From Clostridia bacterium (GTDB lineage: Bacteria > Bacillota > Clostridia > Oscillospirales > Acutalibacteraceae), in assembly GCA_017465505.1 (NCBI GenBank), contig JAFTWB010000017.1, positions 1 through 64,000 of the forward strand: a stretch of DNA of 64,000 nt. Reading direction: 5' to 3'. Below are positions 50,521 through 59,236 of this stretch, piece by piece. Both the position numbers and the translations under genes were made by a program. How positions within the stretch are numbered: the first letter of the stretch is position 1; each line of letters starts with the position of its first letter. Below the pieces are notes generated by a model, which was given only the letters and a program-made list of their open reading frames with translations, was not told the origin of the DNA and made no database searches.

Positions 50521-53500
50521 TTATCCTTCGTAGTCGTAAACGCCTACCTTGAACTTGCCTTCACCGTCGGTTTCGTTAAGTAGGTAGAAGCCCTTGCCGT
50601 CTTCAACGTTTTCTTTGATATCAACTGTCTGCTGAGTGCCGTTGTTGAAGATAATATTGGGAGTAGAGGGGTCAAGCTCGTACTTGTAAACCTTCTCTCC
50701 GTTTTCGTTAAGGCCCACATACTCCATAGCTGTGCCGGGCCAGGTGGTTGAATCACTGCCGCCCCAGAAGAAGATGTTTACCTTGCTCCAGTTTTTATTG
50801 TTGGAGAAGTAAATTGTCTTCTTTTCAGGGGGTGTAATCTCATCAAAAGCACCGTCAACAAGAGCAAACTGGAACATATGATAGGTCACGTTATTGTTGC
50901 TCTGACCGTGAGCGTTTGACATATTTCTGTCGTACCAGTTTTCCTCGCCGTACTTAACTGTAACTTCGTGCTCGCCTGCCTTGAGATTAAGTCTTAAGTG
51001 AGAGCTGAGCTGGTGGCCGTTGCTCATTGCAGGGAATACCAGTGTGCCAACGTCCTTGCCGTCAACGTAAACGGAACGGATAGCGGCAGTAATGCCGGCA
51101 GTGGGGTCGCCCTGATTTGTGTGGATAGAGGAGAGCTGATACTCGCCGTCCACAGGAATGTTCACTGTAAAGGTAGCAGTGTTGAGCTTGTCGCCAACAT
51201 TAACTGTCACGTTAGAGCCTGCAGGACTTACTGCAATGGGCTTGGAAAGCTCAGACCAGAGGCCTGTGCTCTTATCCACTGCCACAACACTGTAGCAGCC
51301 GTAAACGGAGTTATCAATTGTGTAAGATGTATTGTTTACATCAACATATTCTGTACCTGTCCATACCTTGTATGTGCAGTTTTTAACAGCGTTCCACTTA
51401 AGGGTTGTACCTGTAAGTGTAGCCTTGGGAGCATTGGGAGCCTTAGCGGTGTTTTCGTCCTTGAGGTTTATGATATCCTCTGCACCACTGTCGGTTACTG
51501 TGATTGTGATTGAATAGTCGCCATTTGCATCTACAGGTAAAACGTAGTCGTTTTCAACCTGTTCGCCGTTAACGTAGATAGACTCTACTGTGTCACCCTT
51601 ACCGTTAAGCTCCAAGGAGAGGTTTGCGTTTCTGTATTTGTAGTTGTCAACATAGAAGGGGCCTTCCATCCACTGAGGAACATAGGGGTCAAAGGTGATA
51701 CCCTCTGTGGTGTACTCCATACCATAGAGCACTCTGAAATAACCTGCCATTGTGGCGGCAACTGACCAGAGCTGCTGAGTAGAGTGCAGACCCTCGCCTG
51801 TTTCGTAGTCAATAACCTCGTAGTTTGTGAGGCAGGCAGCTGCACCACGGATACAGGAGTTCCAGATTTCCTCTGCAAGAAGGTTGTTTTCGTTCTCGTT
51901 ATTAACGGCACCAATCATAAGAATTGCTTCCCAGCCGGGCCATACACCACTGTCATGGTATTTATAATCTGTCCAACGCTCTGCGTTTTTCTGGGGATAA
52001 ACTGTGTTTGCACCGAACTCAACGAGGGTGTGGTTTTCCATAATGGAGTCAGCCTTTTCCTGACCGCCGATGTTGTACCATACTGCGTAGCCGTTGGCAA
52101 GAACATCCTGCTTGTAAGCAAGGGGTGAACCCATCCAGTCGGGATATTCCCAAGAGGTGTATGTGCCCAAATCCTCAAGCCAGAGTCTGTCGGAAATTGC
52201 TTTTTCAAGGTCAGCGGCCAAATCTGCCCAAGCCTTTGCTTCAGCCTCACCCTTACCGAGAATCTCAGCAGCCTGAGAGAGAATCTTCATAGCCTGACAG
52301 AAGATCATGTTTGTGGAAGCGGCTTTGCCTTCGGCAATTGTTACGATACCGTTTTCGTCGTCTTCGCCTGTCCAGTCACCGTAGGTTTTATCTCTGTGGT
52401 CAAGACCGCAGGTTTCACCGCGGAAAAGACCTGCTTCGCTATCGTAAACTACTTCGTAGTCCTGCATAATTGTATTGGAGGCTACCTCGTAGAAGTACTC
52501 AAGTGTTTCAAGGTTTCCGTCTGCAAGGTAAGTTTCCCAGACAGCCAACATCATAATGATTCTGTCGGTAGATACGGGGTAAGAGCCGCCTGTACCTGTG
52601 TCTTCTTCAAAGGTAAGGTTGCCGTCCTTGCCCACAACCTTTGCCTCGGCACAGTTTGTGGAAATTTCAGGGAAGAGCCAGGAAAGAATGTACTGCATTG
52701 AAATAGCGGTGTCACGGGTCCATACCTTGTGCCAGTTTGTACCTGTGTAGAACACATCGCCATAGGTTTGGTCATAGTTAATGCTCTTGAAAATCTCTTC
52801 CATAGTCAGGTTGTAGGCTGCCTCTGCAAGAGGTGTGTTGGGAGCATAGAAAGTGGGAGCTTCATCTACAATAAAGGGGTCATATTCCCACTCTCTGTCA
52901 GAGCCTGTTTCGCTTGTTAAGATATGTGTGCCTGTGTTTGCAATTACACGGGAGTCGTTTTCTGTAAGACCGTTAACAAAGAGGGTGTAGTCCTGCTTGT
53001 CACTTACATTAACTGAGCCGCCCTTATACTCTGTATCGCCGTAAACCTGAATTGCCTTTACGCTTACTTCAGTGCCGAAATCAAAGTAGAAGCCGAAGGA
53101 GTAGGTGTCATCCAGCTCAAACACTACGTCATTGCCCTGAACAACGCCTTCGACCTCAACAGTTTTGTTGTCGGCGGTGGTGAGCTTTGCTTTGCAAACT
53201 TCAATTTCTGTTACGGGAGCAGTGGGTGTATCGGCAGAAACCTCTGCAAGCTGAGGCACAGCCTCGGTATTTGCCTTTACAATAACATACTCGCCGATGG
53301 GATAATCAATAGCCATCTTTGCGGCGTATTTCTGAATTGCGGTTGCGTCCTTGACGTTAATCTTATTGTCTGCATTTACATCAGAAGCAATAGCACCATC
53401 ACCAACGAGAGAAACAATTTTTGCGGCGTGCTTCTGAATAAGGGTTGCGTCCTTAACGTTAACCTTTTCATTTAAGTCTGCGTCACCCAGAAGGATTGAT

Positions 53501-55350
53501 TTTTCTGTAACCTGAGCAGTAGAAGAAGGCTCTGTCTTCTCAGGAATACTTTCTGTGGGGGTTGTATGGGGTACAGTGGTTACAGGAGCAGAAGTTGCGG
53601 GTACAGTAGCAGAAGAAGGCTCTGTTGCCTCAACAGTACCTGTAACTGTTTCTGTGGGAGAAACTGTTGTAGCAGTTGCAGAAGGCTCTGTGGGGGCTAC
53701 GGTTGTAGCAGGAGCAGTAGGAGCAGTAGTAGGCTCAACAGGCTTCATTTCTGTTTCTACACCCTCAAGGCCTACAAACACAACCTTATCAACTGTAACT
53801 TCCTTGTCAAAGCCGAAGCCTAATTTGCCTTCGGTTGCTGTAGTTGTCTGATAGGGGTATTCCCGGGCATTTACCCAGCCGTCATTTGTGCTTACATAGC
53901 CCTCAAGAGCAATGTCATCGGCTGAGGCCATATCCTTGGCACCCAGAACCTTGAGCTCAACATCAAACATACTCTCAGACTTAAAAACAAACCAGGTTAA
54001 GGATTCGGGATTTTCAAAGTCAACGACTCTTTCTTCGTCTTCAGCAATGGCTTCAACTGCAATTTCCTTGCCGCCACTTAAAATAAGCTTTCCTTCGGGA
54101 ACATCCTCGGCGGCAGTAATAACAATACTTTCAACATCGAAGGTGTTCTTGAAGCGATAGCCTGTTTCGCTTGAATCGTAGTCGAAAATCAAATAGCCCA
54201 TAGGCTCAATATTTTTCTTGTAAACCAGCTTGATATTGCTTACGGAAACATCATTTTTATCGGCAAAAACCATAAGCTCGGTTTCACCCTCGAGAACAAT
54301 GTCAAACTCGGGATTTTCCTCGGATATAGTTTCGCCAACACCATTGCTTAAAACGATAACACCGCCCTTTTTGGTAGCGGCACTATCAACAGATACGGTG
54401 TATACGCCGTCCTGTGCAGGCTTTACGTTTACAATAACGTATTCGCCCTCGTCAGCGTTCTGCATAAGGCCGTTTTTAACAAGAGAGGCGTCGCTTGCAC
54501 CGTCAAAGTTTGTGAAGTTGATATTTGTTACACCTGCTAAGATTTCGTCAAGGGTGTTTGCAGGAGAAACAGTAATCTTATCTACATTATAAGTACCACC
54601 GATGTTATCGATAGTAATTCTGTTGTAGCCGGGCTTGAGGGTTTTGGTGATTACAACGGTTTTGTAAGTCTGCCAGGCACCGGTAGAGCTGAAATGCTCG
54701 TTGGATGTATTCTCGCCTGCATTAAAGCAGAAGTAACCGTCGTCTGTTTCTGAGGCTACACTGATTTCAAAGCGATAAGTAACTGCTTCTTTGCCGGGCA
54801 CAGTTACGCCGTAGTTGAGGCTGTCGCCTTCACCAAAATCGCCTACATACTTGCCTGCGGAAACTTTTGAGTTTGAAAGCACACTTACTGCACCCAGTGC
54901 AAAGGTGTACTTTTCGGCTTCAATTGTGGTAGCCTTTGTGGCACTTAAGGTGAAGTCCGACTTTGTATTCATAATTTCTGCGGTATAATCTCTTGTTCTG
55001 GTATTGGCGGTAAACTTAACGATAGAGTCAGCCTCAATTACAAGGTGAGCGTTATCGTCGTCGTTTTTTGCGTCACCGATAGATGTACTCCAGTTGGGAG
55101 TAGCAATCTTAAACTCGTAGTTGCCGCCTGTCATATCCAGCACAAGAGTATAGATACCGTTGCCGTTGTCAACAAACTTATACTCATCATAACAGTTCCA
55201 TCCGTTCATATTACCCTTCAGGTAAAGACCTGCTGAAAGGCTGTTGGCGGATACCGAAAGCACCCCGGACATCGGAACTGCACTTAAGAGCAGAAGCAGA
55301 CACAGAAGTGTGCAAAGTATCTGCATATACAGTTTCTTCGTTGTTTTCAT
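50521..55350 (-). CDS. secreted multimodular glycosidase with internal dockerin and starch-binding modules
   Basis: 1,609 residues. Signal peptide (1-35). Modules by eye: CBM48/E-set-like start (about 40-125, 'LYLKGNMNGWNCYDEYKF'), CBM35-like (130-270, 'TTIEAEKYTFALGAVSV'), further beta-rich parts (275-540), a Thr/Pro/Ala linker (545-615), a dockerin (about 620-690: 'DADLNEKVNVKDATLIQKHAAKI', 'DVNADNKINVKDATAIQKYAAKM'), a discoidin-like part, an (alpha/alpha)6 glycosidase domain (about 850-1230: 'WTRDTAISMQYILSW', 'LDHRDKTYGDWTGED', 'HDSGVWPGWEAILMIGA'), a second CBM35-like part (1380-1500) and a C-terminal CBM26-like module (1510-1609: 'IYFSNNKNWSKVNIFFWGG', 'TWPGTAMEYVG', 'NIIFNNGTQQTVDI'). 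It probably acts on alpha-glucans outside the cell. GH family not assigned. Confidence 0.85.
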   Translation of the reverse strand: MKTTKKLYMQILCTLLCLLLLLSAVPMSGVLSVSANSLSAGLYLKGNMNGWNCYDEYKFVDNGNGIYTLVLDMTGGNYEFKIATPNWSTSIGDAKNDDDNAHLVIEADSIVKFTANTRTRDYTAEIMNTKSDFTLSATKATTIEAEKYTFALGAVSVLSNSKVSAGKYVGDFGEGDSLNYGVTVPGKEAVTYRFEISVASETDDGYFCFNAGENTSNEHFSSTGAWQTYKTVVITKTLKPGYNRITIDNIGGTYNVDKITVSPANTLDEILAGVTNINFTNFDGASDASLVKNGLMQNADEGEYVIVNVKPAQDGVYTVSVDSAATKKGGVIVLSNGVGETISEENPEFDIVLEGETELMVFADKNDVSVSNIKLVYKKNIEPMGYLIFDYDSSETGYRFKNTFDVESIVITAAEDVPEGKLILSGGKEIAVEAIAEDEERVVDFENPESLTWFVFKSESMFDVELKVLGAKDMASADDIALEGYVSTNDGWVNAREYPYQTTTATEGKLGFGFDKEVTVDKVVFVGLEGVETEMKPVEPTTAPTAPATTVAPTEPSATATTVSPTETVTGTVEATEPSSATVPATSAPVTTVPHTTPTESIPEKTEPSSTAQVTEKSILLGDADLNEKVNVKDATLIQKHAAKIVSLVGDGAIASDVNADNKINVKDATAIQKYAAKMAIDYPIGEYVIVKANTEAVPQLAEVSADTPTAPVTEIEVCKAKLTTADNKTVEVEGVVQGNDVVFELDDTYSFGFYFDFGTEVSVKAIQVYGDTEYKGGSVNVSDKQDYTLFVNGLTENDSRVIANTGTHILTSETGSDREWEYDPFIVDEAPTFYAPNTPLAEAAYNLTMEEIFKSINYDQTYGDVFYTGTNWHKVWTRDTAISMQYILSWLFPEISTNCAEAKVVGKDGNLTFEEDTGTGGSYPVSTDRIIMMLAVWETYLADGNLETLEYFYEVASNTIMQDYEVVYDSEAGLFRGETCGLDHRDKTYGDWTGEDDENGIVTIAEGKAASTNMIFCQAMKILSQAAEILGKGEAEAKAWADLAADLEKAISDRLWLEDLGTYTSWEYPDWMGSPLAYKQDVLANGYAVWYNIGGQEKADSIMENHTLVEFGANTVYPQKNAERWTDYKYHDSGVWPGWEAILMIGAVNNENENNLLAEEIWNSCIRGAAACLTNYEVIDYETGEGLHSTQQLWSVAATMAGYFRVLYGMEYTTEGITFDPYVPQWMEGPFYVDNYKYRNANLSLELNGKGDTVESIYVNGEQVENDYVLPVDANGDYSITITVTDSGAEDIINLKDENTAKAPNAPKATLTGTTLKWNAVKNCTYKVWTGTEYVDVNNTSYTIDNSVYGCYSVVAVDKSTGLWSELSKPIAVSPAGSNVTVNVGDKLNTATFTVNIPVDGEYQLSSIHTNQGDPTAGITAAIRSVYVDGKDVGTLVFPAMSNGHQLSSHLRLNLKAGEHEVTVKYGEENWYDRNMSNAHGQSNNNVTYHMFQFALVDGAFDEITPPEKKTIYFSNNKNWSKVNIFFWGGSDSTTWPGTAMEYVGLNENGEKVYKYELDPSTPNIIFNNGTQQTVDIKENVEDGKGFYLLNETDGEGKFKVGVYDYEG

Positions 55351-55461
55351 AGGTTTCTCAATCCTTTCATAAAAATTGCCGATAGATTATACCGATTGTA
55401 TCTTAACATATCCATAAAAAAATTACAAGACATATAAATGATTTTGTAAAAACATCACAAA

Positions 55462-55492
55462 AAATCGCCCCTGCATTTAGCAAAGGCGATTT
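55462..55492 (-). terminator. terminator after the CarD-like gene
   Basis: AAATCGCC / GGCGATTT stem with a 15-nt loop and a T run on the minus strand. Confidence 0.75.
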
Positions 55493-55509
55493 CGGCATAT
55501 AAGTTTATG

Positions 55510-56034
55510 TTATTTATTTATCCTGCTGATTATGTACGGCACAACCTCAGTTTTTGAAAGCCCCAGAGGATAGGCAAAAGCCTCGGTAACAACCCTCTGG
55601 GCAAAGGCAAAGGCTTTTTCGTCCCTTGCGTAGCTTCGGGCGTACTTCTTCTCTGCGTTATCTCTTCTTATCATAAAAAGCTTCATAAGTGCTAAGATTT
55701 TTGCAAGGTCGTCGCTTTTGATGATTTCGTCAAAAAAGAGAGCTCGCTGAGTGTTATTTTCAATCCACTCCAAGTCTATCTCTTCGCTTTTATCAATGAT
55801 ACTGTGAATCTCTTCTTTGGAAAGGACTTTTTCCATCTGCAAAACAAGAGCCTGCGACTCCACAGGCACATACACTGTGGCGTTTTTGTCGTAAACAGAG
55901 CTGAGCACATAGTACTCTTTCATCTCAGAGCCGATTTTCTGCTCACGGATTTCGGTTATTTCGTATATTCCCTGCTTTCTGTAAACTATGGTTTCTCCTG
56001 TTTTATACATATATTCTTTAGTCAATGATATCAC
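55510..56034 (-). CDS. CarD/CdnL-family transcription regulator
   Basis: About 171-174 residues. N-terminal CarD RNA-polymerase-interacting Tudor-like domain ('YKTGETIVYRKQGIYEITEI', 'EYYVLSSVYDKNATVYVPVES') and a helical C-terminal domain ('KIISDDLAKILALMKLF', 'AEKKYARSYARDEKAFAFAQRVVTEAFAYPLGLS'). CarD proteins bind the beta subunit and stabilise open promoter complexes. The start is unclear: GTG at 56034, TTG at 56025 (best spacing from GGAG) or ATG at 56010. Divergent from the two-component system, sharing a 175-bp gap. Confidence 0.85.
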   Translation of the reverse strand: MISLTKEYMYKTGETIVYRKQGIYEITEIREQKIGSEMKEYYVLSSVYDKNATVYVPVESQALVLQMEKVLSKEEIHSIIDKSEEIDLEWIENNTQRALFFDEIIKSDDLAKILALMKLFMIRRDNAEKKYARSYARDEKAFAFAQRVVTEAFAYPLGLSKTEVVPYIISRINK

Positions 56035-56208
56035 TCCGGATTCTTTATACCTTAATTATAAAATTTTCCAAAAATATTTTCAAAGGCGATTTTCACCAAT
56101 TTTAAAAAAATTTCTTATTCAATTTTAAGACTTTTATATTTTCCTTTATTTTTTCGACTACTTGTGATAATATAAAACTATACATTTCCTTTTAAAGGAG
56201 AAAACACT

Positions 56209-56877
56209 ATGATTTACTTTGTAGAAGACGACAGCAACATCCGTGAGCTGGTGGTTTACACCCTTAATTCCACAGGTTTTGAGGCTACGGGCTTTTCAAA
56301 GCCCTCTAAATTCTGGGAAGCGGTAAAAAATGAAATGCCCAGCCTTGTGCTTCTGGACATTATGCTCCCTGAAGAGGACGGTCTGAGTATCCTCAGAAAG
56401 CTGAGAAGCGAGGCTGACACCTCCTCAGTCCCTGTAATTATCCTCACTGCCAAGGCAGATGAGTACGACAAGGTCAGAGGCTTTGATTTAGGAGCTGACG
56501 ACTATGTGCCCAAGCCCTTTGGTATGATGGAGCTTGTGGCAAGGGTTAAGGCGGTGCTCAGGCGTGTGGAAAAGGATTCATCCAACTCAGAGTATCACAT
56601 CGGCCCTCTTTACGTTTGCCCCAAAAAGCACATTGTAAAGGTCAACGACGAGCCCGTGTTGCTTACTCTCAAGGAGTTTGATATGCTCTGCTATCTGCTG
56701 GAGAACAAAGGCATTGTTCTTTCAAGAGATCAGATTCTCAACAAGGTCTGGGGCTATTCCTTTGACGGCGAAAGCAGGACCGTGGACGTTCACGTCAGAA
56801 CTCTCAGGCAAAAGCTGGGTGTGGGCGGCGACTGTATCAGCACTGTACGAGGCGTAGGCTACAAATTAGGTGACTGA
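56209..56877 (+). CDS. OmpR/PhoB-type response regulator
   Basis: 222 residues. Receiver domain 'MIYFVEDDSNIRELVVYTL' with the phospho-acceptor Asp in 'SLVLLDIMLPEEDGL' and the switch Lys in 'PKPFGMMELVARVKAVL'; C-terminal winged helix 'LTLKEFDMLCYLLENKGIVLSRDQILNKVWGYSFDGESRTVDVHVRTLRQKLG'. RBS AAAGGAG. It pairs with the histidine kinase one base downstream. Nearness to a Na/phosphate transporter suggests a PhoP role, but not by proof. Confidence 0.95.
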   Translation: MIYFVEDDSNIRELVVYTLNSTGFEATGFSKPSKFWEAVKNEMPSLVLLDIMLPEEDGLSILRKLRSEADTSSVPVIILTAKADEYDKVRGFDLGADDYVPKPFGMMELVARVKAVLRRVEKDSSNSEYHIGPLYVCPKKHIVKVNDEPVLLTLKEFDMLCYLLENKGIVLSRDQILNKVWGYSFDGESRTVDVHVRTLRQKLGVGGDCISTVRGVGYKLGD

Positions 56878-56878
56878 T

Positions 56879-57901
56879 ATGAAAAAACAACTTTTTATCG
56901 GAATTTTCTCTCTTTGTCTTTTTGCACTTTTCGTGGGTATTTCCATAGGATTCACTGTAATTTACACAGATTTTGCCGAAACCCCCGTCAACGAGGCGGT
57001 TTTGTGGGCTTTGATGGCATTTGTGATTTTCAGCCTGATTTTTGCAGGCATTGCGGTTATTACGGCAATAAATCTCAGCAACAAAATAAGCTCGCCCATA
57101 AACTCCATTAACTTTGACGCTCCCGACAAGGCAAGGCTCCCCAAGGAGCTTGCTCCTCTTTGTCAAAGGATTGAAAAGCAGAACAAAGAGATGGAGAAGC
57201 GTTTCAAGTCAATTACCGCAAGACACGACTCTCAGGACAGTATGCGTCAGCATTTTACTGCAAATGTTTCTCACGAGCTCAAGACTCCTCTCACCTCTGT
57301 TTCGGGCTATGCGGAGCTTATTCGTGACGGAATGGTAGAGGGAGAAAACATCAGCCGTTTTGCAGGAAAAATCTATGACGAAAGCCAGCGAATGATAAAC
57401 CTTGTGGGAGATATCATCAAGCTCAGCCAGTTTGACGAAAAAGACATCCACGTTAAAATCGAAAAAATCAACCTGCTTTCTCTTTGCAAAACCGTTATTT
57501 CGGGACTTGAGTCTTTGGCTAAAAAGCAGAACGTCACCATAAACCTCTATGGAGACGACGTTGAAATAAGCGGTGCTGAGCTTATTGTGGAAGAGATTAT
57601 CCACAACCTGGTGAAAAATGCCGTTAAATACAACAAAGACGGCGGCAAGGTAGACGTCAGCGTAAGACAGTGCCTTGACGGCATTGAGCTCAGTGTAGCC
57701 GACACGGGTATAGGTATTCCAAAAGAGGATTTGGAGCATATTTTCGAAAGATTCTACAGAGTGGACAAAAGCCACTCCAAGGACATTGGCGGCACAGGTC
57801 TGGGGCTTTCCATTGTCAAACACGGCGCAATGTTTCACAACGCCTCCCTTTCTGTTGACAGCAAGCTTGGCGTAGGCACAACCATAAGAGTTCTTTTTTG
57901 A
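56879..57901 (+). CDS. sensor histidine kinase (PhoR-like)
   Basis: 340 residues from the ATG at 56879 (AGGTG inside the regulator's end). Two membrane spans (about 6-26 and 38-60) with only about 12 residues between them, so no sensory domain outside: an intramembrane-type sensor. HAMP-like linker, then DHp 'FTANVSHELKTPLTSVSGYAELIRDG' with the phosphorylated His, and HATPase_c with the N box 'IIHNLVKNAVKYNKDGG', 'DTGIGIPKEDLEHIFERFYRVDKSHSKDIGGTGLGLSIVK'. Partner of the preceding response regulator. Confidence 0.95.
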   Translation: MKKQLFIGIFSLCLFALFVGISIGFTVIYTDFAETPVNEAVLWALMAFVIFSLIFAGIAVITAINLSNKISSPINSINFDAPDKARLPKELAPLCQRIEKQNKEMEKRFKSITARHDSQDSMRQHFTANVSHELKTPLTSVSGYAELIRDGMVEGENISRFAGKIYDESQRMINLVGDIIKLSQFDEKDIHVKIEKINLLSLCKTVISGLESLAKKQNVTINLYGDDVEISGAELIVEEIIHNLVKNAVKYNKDGGKVDVSVRQCLDGIELSVADTGIGIPKEDLEHIFERFYRVDKSHSKDIGGTGLGLSIVKHGAMFHNASLSVDSKLGVGTTIRVLF

Positions 57902-57915
57902 GAGAGGTTTAAGAG

Positions 57916-59076
57916 ATGGGTAAAAAAACAAGCAAAACTCAGGCTGTGGCAACTATAAAGCCTCAGCGAAGCATAAATATGGACATCATAAGGATTTTTG
58001 CCTTTATGTTTGTCCCCGGTGTTCACTTCTTCCTTCATAACGGTTTTTACAGCCAGACGGTGGACAACCCCAGAATGGTGATTATGACCTTTATGCGTAA
58101 TCTGTTCCTTCTTTGTATTCCCCTGTTTTTAATGCTTACAGGTTATCTTCAGGGCAACAAGAAGATGGAAATCAGCGGCAAGTACTATCTTAAGATTTTC
58201 AAGTTCGTTATCCCCTACCTTATTATAATGACCCTTGACTTGATTTACATAGTATACGCCCTTGGCTGGGAATACGGCGTCAAGGAGATTATCCACAACT
58301 ACACCTCCTTCACCCACTACTCCTGGTATGTGGAGATGTATCTGGGGCTTTTCCTGCTGATTCCTTTCCTCAATCTTATCTGGCAGAATTTAAAGAACAA
58401 AAAGCAGGAGAAGATTTTAGTCCTGACAATGTTCATCCTTATGATTGCTCCTTCAATTTTCAACTACTATCAGTTTGACGCAGAAAACATTTTAGCCTGC
58501 ACCAACGACGACTACTGGAGCATTTTCCCCAATTGGTGGGCAGGGGTTTATCCTCTGGCTTACTACTTCACAGGTGCTTACCTTGCCAAAAACAAGGAAG
58601 ATTTCAAACTCAAGCCTGTTTTCTACTTCCTTATTTTCCTTGGCACCTGGGCATTTTTCGGCGGATACACCATACTTCGCTGCTGGGGTGGCAAGGCAAG
58701 TGTGCACAGTTGGCTCAACTACAACAGCTGGGGTATCTTCTTTATGGGCGTTACCTTCTTCCTTTTTGTCAGCTCCATCAGATTCAAGTCCGTTCCCAAA
58801 TTTGTGGCAAAGGCACTTGCCAAGCTCTCCGACCTCACCTTTGGTGCTTATCTTGCAAGCTGGATGTTGGACCAGTGGTTCTACCCCAATATCCTCAACA
58901 AGAAGGTTCCTGTTATGGAAGACAGACTTTACTGGTTTGTACCCTGTCTGCTGCTGGCAGTAACCGTTGCCTTCATAATCTCCTTTGCGGCAGACCTTTT
59001 CTACAAGGCAGGCTCTATTGTTGCAACAGATATCGCAAAGGAAATCAGAAAGCACAGACTTTCCAAAAAGAGATAA
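57916..59076 (+). CDS. acyltransferase family 3 membrane protein
   Basis: 386 residues with about ten membrane spans. Acyl_transf_3 start 'INMDIIRIFAFMFVPGVHFFLHNGFY' (R...H catalytic type), 'LFLLCIPLFLMLTGYLQGN', 'YSWYVEMYLGLFLLIPFLNLIW'. Family members O-acylate cell-surface sugars or polysaccharides (OafA/WecH type). It starts 14 bp after the kinase, probably in one operon with the two-component system, RBS AGAGGTTTAAGAG. Link to the phosphate transporter is only proximity. Confidence 0.88.
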   Translation: MGKKTSKTQAVATIKPQRSINMDIIRIFAFMFVPGVHFFLHNGFYSQTVDNPRMVIMTFMRNLFLLCIPLFLMLTGYLQGNKKMEISGKYYLKIFKFVIPYLIIMTLDLIYIVYALGWEYGVKEIIHNYTSFTHYSWYVEMYLGLFLLIPFLNLIWQNLKNKKQEKILVLTMFILMIAPSIFNYYQFDAENILACTNDDYWSIFPNWWAGVYPLAYYFTGAYLAKNKEDFKLKPVFYFLIFLGTWAFFGGYTILRCWGGKASVHSWLNYNSWGIFFMGVTFFLFVSSIRFKSVPKFVAKALAKLSDLTFGAYLASWMLDQWFYPNILNKKVPVMEDRLYWFVPCLLLAVTVAFIISFAADLFYKAGSIVATDIAKEIRKHRLSKKR

Positions 59077-59127
59077 AAAAGGGGAATTTTTTAATACTTT
59101 TGTCGTATTTTTAGAAATTTTCGGAAT

Positions 59128-59165
59128 TTTACATAGATTTAACATTTATACATTGAAATTTAACA
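59128..59165 (+). promoter_or_regulatory. candidate PhoP-box repeats
   Basis: TTTACA (59128), TTAACA (59139) and TTAACA (59160) start 11 and 21 bp apart, i.e. on one helix face, with a decayed copy (TATACA, 59147) between. The pattern matches the TT(A/T/C)ACA repeats bound by Firmicutes PhoP. It overlaps the promoter of the Na/phosphate transporter. Confidence 0.5.
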
Positions 59166-59180
59166 TTTCTCTGGTATAGT
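59153..59180 (+). promoter_or_regulatory. promoter of the Na/phosphate transporter
   Basis: TTGAAA (59153-59158), 16 bp, TATAGT (59175-59180), preceded by TGG of an extended -10 type. Confidence 0.7.
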
Positions 59181-59236
59181 AAACTCAATGTAAAATTAAA
59201 TATTCTAACCCTAAACAAAACAAAGGAGTTGCTTTT

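Noticed and set aside
53555-53851. Plus-strand frame rich in Val, Gly, Ala, Thr
   Set aside because: It is the complement of the Thr/Pro/Ala linker of the dockerin glycosidase.
57209-57952. 247-residue minus-strand frame over the histidine kinase
   Set aside because: Antisense of a gene with intact kinase motifs; no ribosome site and no domain.
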